In this document: positions 42,350 through 45,653 of the stretch, in pieces
Layout of the letters: every line of letters begins with the position of its first letter
Position numbering within the stretch: the first letter of the stretch is position 1
Assembly (NCBI GenBank): GCA_017469925.1
Contig: JAFUFK010000003.1
Span: 77,281-122,933, forward strand
DNA from: Bacteroidaceae bacterium
Lineage (GTDB): Bacteria; Bacteroidota; Bacteroidia; Bacteroidales; Bacteroidaceae
Length of the DNA stretch: 45,653 nucleotides
Direction: 5' to 3'
Program-made: the position numbers and the translations under genes
Notes under the pieces: generated by a model
Databases searched by the model: none
The model's input: only the letters and a program-made list of their open reading frames with translations
Told to the model about the DNA's origin: nothing

Positions 42350-43276
42350 TTAGGAAACATCTGTATCATCTGTATGTGTATCGGTTTTGTTCTCTGTTTC
42401 GGCCGTGGATTCATGTGCCATGTAGTGGCGAATCTGGTGCATCTCATCGCCTGTGCGGCGCACAACGATGTAGCCGCGCGTGTTGCGGTAGGTGCGACGT
42501 TCGTAGCCCTGCTCTACGAAGGCACGCCCCAGGGCCACGGTGGAGAGTTTCTGCGTGATGCCCATGCCCACGATTTGCAGGGCCAGTGCCACGGACATAA
42601 ACTCGCCGCCCTCACGCTCACTGGGTCGGCGGAAGTACATCTGCACCAGTTCGTGTTCCAGCCGTGGCGTCTCGAACTGGCGGTTGTGGGCCGAGAGGCG
42701 CAGGATTTCCTCGCGGGAGAACCAGTAGCGGAAGCCCTGGCGATAGAGGGTGTAGGCCTGACGGTAGATGGCCTCGTAGTCGAAGGGCGTTTCGCGGGGC
42801 GAACGGATGTGCTCCACCTCGAACGGCAGCCAGCGGCGGTTGCCCGTGGGGTCGGAGAGGAACTGGACGTTGTTGCCCGTGCCGCAGAACGAGGCGATGT
42901 GCTTGCGGTGCTCGTGGAAGTGGGCGTAGGCGGCGCGCTCGTCGATGGAGGGCATCGTCACGGCGGCCTTCAGTTGGTTGAGGTCGCGGGGCGACATGGT
43001 GTCCAGTTCCTCGCAGCATACGAGGCCGTACTGCGCCAGGGTCAGCAGGTCGTCGCGCCCCATGCGGTTGGCGTTGGTCTTGGTGTAGAAATATCTTGAC
43101 AATTCGGGCGGCAGGAGGTAGTTGAACCACGTGGTTTTGTAACTGCCCTGTTCGCCGATAAGCACCAGTATGACGTTGTTTACCACCGCATCGTCCACCC
43201 ACGCGGCCACCATGCCCACGAGCCACTTCCGCAGGTACAGGCAGAACAGCCGTTGCTCCGCCTCGCCGCCCTTCAC
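42350..43276 (-). CDS. VirE/VapE domain protein, C-terminal part of a split gene
   Basis: A 308-residue frame with the P-loop helicase-like domain of the virulence-associated E family: VLIGEQGSYKTTWFNYLLPPE (Walker A GEQGSYKT), CCEELDTMSPRD, and NRRWLPFEVEHI. It has no N-terminal domain of its own; the previous frame carries it. The assigned start is GTG, but the frame reads upstream through DPIRTLAETVTVKGG, so it is the continuation of the gene at 43279-44571 after a -1 shift. VapE-like proteins occur in phage-like and integrative elements, probably in replication or packaging. Confidence 0.85.
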   Translation of the reverse strand: MKGGEAEQRLFCLYLRKWLVGMVAAWVDDAVVNNVILVLIGEQGSYKTTWFNYLLPPELSRYFYTKTNANRMGRDDLLTLAQYGLVCCEELDTMSPRDLNQLKAAVTMPSIDERAAYAHFHEHRKHIASFCGTGNNVQFLSDPTGNRRWLPFEVEHIRSPRETPFDYEAIYRQAYTLYRQGFRYWFSREEILRLSAHNRQFETPRLEHELVQMYFRRPSEREGGEFMSVALALQIVGMGITQKLSTVALGRAFVEQGYERRTYRNTRGYIVVRRTGDEMHQIRHYMAHESTAETENKTDTHTDDTDVS

Positions 43277-43278
43277 CG

Positions 43279-44571
43279 TTACCGTCTCGGCCAGGGTGCG
43301 GATGGGGTCAGGACCAGACCCACCCCCCGCCCTCCCTGTGAGGGAGTGGGGAGGGTCTCCAGATATTCCCTGAACGGATGGAATTCAGGCACGAAGTCGC
43401 TCTCTATCACGCGGTAGATGTCCTGTGCCCTGACGGCCTTGCGCTTCGACAGTTCCGCCCACAGCGAATTGACCACGCGGTCGGTGATGGGTTGCCAGTC
43501 TGGCCCGTATTCCACCCGCCCCGTTATCACATTATGCCGTAATCGGATATGTTCCTTTAGGAACGCCTGTATCTCCTCCACCGTGGCCAGACCGCCATTG
43601 TCCGAACCATGCCCGTGAGGGCGTTTCTGTCCGCCCCGTGTACCATGTTCCTCCGTCTTCTCGTAGCACGATGCCACCACTTCAGCCGCCTTGTCGTAGT
43701 TGGGAAATTCCTTGACAGCCCACTCCACGGCCGCCTCCCTTGTACACCCGAACTGGTTCAACCGGTAGCCCACGCGCATCACGTAGTCGTTGTGCGAGCC
43801 GGGCGCATACACCGCCCCCTCGCTCTCCACCTCCGGCCTGATGGTCTTCGCGTAGAGCGCGCGGATGCGGGCCAGTTCGCGGTTGCGCTTGCGGCTCTCC
43901 TTCATCGGCTGCTGCATCCGTTCCCATTCGCCCTCTATCCATTCTCGGCTGAACGCCTCGGCCTCGGGGTTGTAATAGACCTCGCTGTCGTGCGCCACCA
44001 CGGACAGGCGCGTCACGTTCTTGCAATGGCCGTCCGCCTCGGCCCCCAGGAGCCGCTCGTAGTAGGCATTGCCCGCCGCGAACGCCTTCCGGTAGAACTG
44101 CACCTGCTGCCGGAGTTCGAACCCCTCATCCAGTTCGTAGCGGTACAGCACCCGCAGCCCCTCCCCGCTGATGGTCGTATAGCACAACAGCGTATGCGGG
44201 TCGGCCATAATTAAGGATTTCAATCCTTCCATTTTTCCATTTTTCAATGTTTCAATTTTATCAATATCGACCATCGCCATGCCCGTCAGCCTCACGACAT
44301 GCTTCTGTGCCTTGCCGCCCTCGAAGATGCACGGCACGGCGAAGAGCATACTCTCGTTCTTCAGCGAGTCCTGCCTGTCCTGCCGATACCCTTCGGTCAG
44401 TTCCCGCGTCCGCCGGTCAGAGCGAATCGCCTCCACCATCGCCTCCAGCGTACTGCTCCGAGGCACCGTGTCCCAGAAGTTCCGAAATACTGATACAGCG
44501 GACCCACCCCCCTGCCCCTCCCGTGAAGAGAGGGGAGTGGTCACATTCTCCAATTGTGTCTTGTTTGCCAT
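43279..44571 (-). CDS. BT4734/VirE N-terminal domain protein, N-terminal part of a split gene
   Basis: A 430-residue frame with the BT4734/BF3469-type N-terminal domain: SVFRNFWDTVPRSSTLEAMVEAIRS, ESMLFAVPCIFEGGKAQKHV, MVDIDKIETLKN and LLCYTTISGEGLRVLYRY. It runs to FHPFREYLETLP and then enters a palindromic element (43317-43357) and stops, while the VapE domain continues in the -1 frame. One extra base in the C6 tract of the element would rejoin both. Near the start, a second diverged copy of the element encodes PLSSREGQGGG. Either a pseudogene, a phase-variable gene or a sequence error. Confidence 0.83.
   Translation of the reverse strand: MANKTQLENVTTPLSSREGQGGGSAVSVFRNFWDTVPRSSTLEAMVEAIRSDRRTRELTEGYRQDRQDSLKNESMLFAVPCIFEGGKAQKHVVRLTGMAMVDIDKIETLKNGKMEGLKSLIMADPHTLLCYTTISGEGLRVLYRYELDEGFELRQQVQFYRKAFAAGNAYYERLLGAEADGHCKNVTRLSVVAHDSEVYYNPEAEAFSREWIEGEWERMQQPMKESRKRNRELARIRALYAKTIRPEVESEGAVYAPGSHNDYVMRVGYRLNQFGCTREAAVEWAVKEFPNYDKAAEVVASCYEKTEEHGTRGGQKRPHGHGSDNGGLATVEEIQAFLKEHIRLRHNVITGRVEYGPDWQPITDRVVNSLWAELSKRKAVRAQDIYRVIESDFVPEFHPFREYLETLPTPSQGGRGVGLVLTPSAPWPRR
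43317..43357. repeat. Palindromic element copy at the VirE/VapE frame break
   Basis: GACCCACCCCCCGCCCTCCC... to ...GTGGGGAGGGTC: a 41-base imperfect palindrome of the same type as the mnmG copy, with ends GACCC/GGGTC. It contains a C6 tract (43323-43328). Confidence 0.85.
44501..44543. repeat. Diverged half copy of the palindromic element near the VirE gene start
   Basis: GACCCACCCCCCTGCCCCTC followed by a diverged inner palindrome and GAGTGGTCAC. It corresponds to one arm of the mnmG element and is translated in frame as TPLSSREGQGGGS on the minus strand. Confidence 0.75.
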
Positions 44572-44680
44572 ATATTCCTAAATCTTCTTAGGCAAAGTTA
44601 CGGCAATTCGCAGAGAGCAACAAGCATCTGCACGGCGATGTTCGTTCGCCGCGCGATTATTCAACCCATAGGTTACAAAC

Positions 44681-44910
44681 TCAGTCCCGGAAAAGGTCGC
44701 GGACGCGCACATCGAGCGCATCCGCTATCTGGTGCAGCCGTTCCAGCGAAGGGTCGCACCGCCCACTTATGAACTTGCTCATGGCCTGGGGCGAGACGCC
44801 AATCCGCCGGGCCAAGGCCGTTGCACTTACGTTTTTTCCCACATCACACGCAGCAGTTGCAACTGCGAGTCGTACTGTCTTGTTTTTGCTTTCATTGCTT
44901 TTGTTACCAT
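44681..44910 (-). CDS. XRE-family helix-turn-helix regulator, apparent frameshift
   Basis: The HTH part NVSATALARRIGVSPQAMSKFISG, followed by RCDPSLERLHQIADALDVRV, is convincing. In its own frame the upstream residues are poor (a longer frame starts at 44965 inside a palindrome). In the neighbouring frame ATG at 44910 or 44895 gives MKAKTRQYDSQLQLLRVMWEK, a natural N-terminus that joins exactly at a T6 tract (44832-44837, A6 on the coding strand). One extra base would give an intact 76-residue XRE protein. It is probably the repressor of the VirE module. Confidence 0.7.
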
Positions 44911-44930
44911 TAAAAATCAGACAAAATATG

Positions 44931-44966
44931 TATGGTAATGCCTGTGCTGGCACAGGCATTACCATA
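44931..44966. promoter_or_regulatory. 36-base palindrome upstream of the XRE gene
   Basis: Two perfect 17-base arms (44931-44947, 44950-44966; arm TATGGTAATGCCTGTGC) with a 2-base centre. Upstream of a regulator gene and without a T run, it fits an operator, though a transcriptional hairpin is possible. Confidence 0.7.
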
Positions 44967-45030
44967 GAAATAATTGGCAGAGTAGAAGCTAGCTTGCTCT
45001 GCTCATTTGGGTTAACGAAAACCTTCTTTT

Positions 45031-45189
45031 TTATTCCTCACTAAAGTCTTCCTTGCCAACACCGCAGAGGGGACAAGTCCAGTCATCGGGGAGGTCCTCA
45101 AACGGGGTTCCTGCAGGTATGCCATTTTCAGGGTCGCCCACAGCAGGATCATACTCATAACCGAAAACATCGCAAACGTACTTTTTCAT
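45031..45189 (-). CDS. Rubredoxin with one iron ligand replaced
   Basis: A 52-residue protein, [15 protein letters not shown] to [15 protein letters not shown]. Rubredoxin binds one iron by two C-x-x-C-G knuckles. The second knuckle is intact (C39, C42), but the first reads C6-D-V-F9-G: Phe stands where Cys is expected (codon at 45163-45165, TTC; TGC would need one base change). The rest of the fold ([25 protein letters not shown]) is normal. It lies next to a flavodiiron protein gene, for which rubredoxin is the usual electron donor in oxygen or NO reduction. Confidence 0.92.
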   Translation of the reverse strand: MKKYVCDVFGYEYDPAVGDPENGIPAGTPFEDLPDDWTCPLCGVGKEDFSEE

Positions 45190-45217
45190 TTTTCTTCTTT
45201 GTTTTAATTGTTAAAAA

Positions 45218-45653
45218 TTATGCTATTGTCTTGGCAAATTCCCGTCCGTATTCCTTGCAGTCATCAAGTGCAGTAGTATCGGGTACCCAGAGTTTGCCAA
45301 TGCCATCGTTCACCAGTTCAAAGCCGGCCTCGGCGAGTTTGGCGCTGATTTGTTTTACGGAGCCGCCACCCCAGCCGTAGGAGCCGAAGGCTGCTGCCCG
45401 TTTGTTTTTGAACTTCAGACCGCTCATCATTTCCAAGAGTCCTGCAATGGCGAAGGAGTGGCCGTTGTTGATGGTGGGTGAGCCGACAAGGACAGCACGT
45501 GAACGGAAGATTTCGGTGATGACATCGTTCTTGTCGTCGTGGGCAATGTTCTTGATGACCACCTTCGTGTCGGGAGCCACCTCGCGGATGCCGTCGGCAA
45601 TGGCCTCGGCCATCTTGCGGGTCGATTGCCACATGGTGTCATAGACAATCGTC
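45218..45653 (-). CDS. Flavodiiron protein, C-terminal flavodoxin domain (5' part outside the window)
   Basis: The frame is open to the window end; the visible residues start TIVYDTMWQSTRKMAEAIADG, the FMN phosphate-binding loop of A-type flavoproteins. VLVGSPTINNGHSF and AAFGSYGWGGGSVKQI follow, which are also typical. The diiron beta-lactamase-like domain would lie beyond the window. The enzyme reduces O2 to water or NO to N2O in anaerobes, receiving electrons from rubredoxin, whose gene follows after 28 bases. Confidence 0.9.
   Translation of the reverse strand, partial: TIVYDTMWQSTRKMAEAIADGIREVAPDTKVVIKNIAHDDKNDVITEIFRSRAVLVGSPTINNGHSFAIAGLLEMMSGLKFKNKRAAAFGSYGWGGGSVKQISAKLAEAGFELVNDGIGKLWVPDTTALDDCKEYGREFAKTIA

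Overview
The window looks like part of a Bacteroidales chromosome, most likely Prevotellaceae. The reasons are: Bacteroidetes-type promoters (TTTG, about 20 bases, TAnnTTTG) in front of many genes; a three-gene fumarate reductase/succinate dehydrogenase operon of the Bacteroides type; DUF2851; a sulfatase with a Prevotella-like C-terminal tail; and a VirE/BT4734 - HU-like - 'smalltalk' gene set. This is read from the sequence and remembered families; no database search was run.

Layout. 1-2386 (+): 3' part of a DUF2851 gene, a YbgC-type thioesterase and dprA, joined by ATGA overlaps. 2395-6871 (-): a family 2 glycosyltransferase, then the fumarate reductase operon (C-A-B order of transcription). 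7041-10805 (-): a 1254-residue exported sulfatase. 11092-17173 (+): mnmG, apt, uvrC, dtd, a MazG-like pyrophosphohydrolase and deoC, a compact housekeeping run with a parS-like palindrome on the mnmG stop codon. 17325-27599: OmpA lipoprotein, polyprenyl synthase (-), polA, GH27 alpha-galactosidase, gdhA, ychF and lgt. 27728-32709 (+): an accessory block with an AAA/DUF4143 ATPase, a WYL regulator, a PUA-like/HsdR_N protein and a PUA-like/MESH1-type HD fusion. 32731-33154: a tRNA-like stretch, a probable structured small RNA with its own promoter and terminator, and a tandem repeat. 33171-39394: sialate O-acetylesterase (-), mutS (+) and a second AAA/DUF4143 ATPase (+). 39500-44910 (-): a decaying mobile-element-like module (HU-like protein, smalltalk, DUF4248-like, split VirE/VapE, XRE regulator) interrupted by a third ATPase on the other strand. 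45031-45653 (-): rubredoxin and the end of a flavodiiron protein.

Three signals run across genes. (1) Four intergenic arrays have different sequences but the same 22-base unit length (10927, 18189, 33067, 40088). (2) A palindromic element with ends GACCCACCCC...GGGTGGGTC occurs four times; it adds about 36 residues in frame to MnmG, supplies the apparent start of lgt, and lies twice in the VirE/VapE gene, once at a frame break. (3) The two PUA-like accessory genes share an inverted repeat TTGTCyCA-N5-TGAGACAA placed exactly 8 bases before the -7 box of each. With the WYL gene next door, this suggests a WYL-controlled defence-like unit, which I consider the best candidate for an undescribed system here.

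Caution: the XRE gene (T6 tract) and the VirE/VapE gene (C6 tract) each appear one base short in a homopolymer, so either the module is decaying or the assembly has homopolymer errors there.
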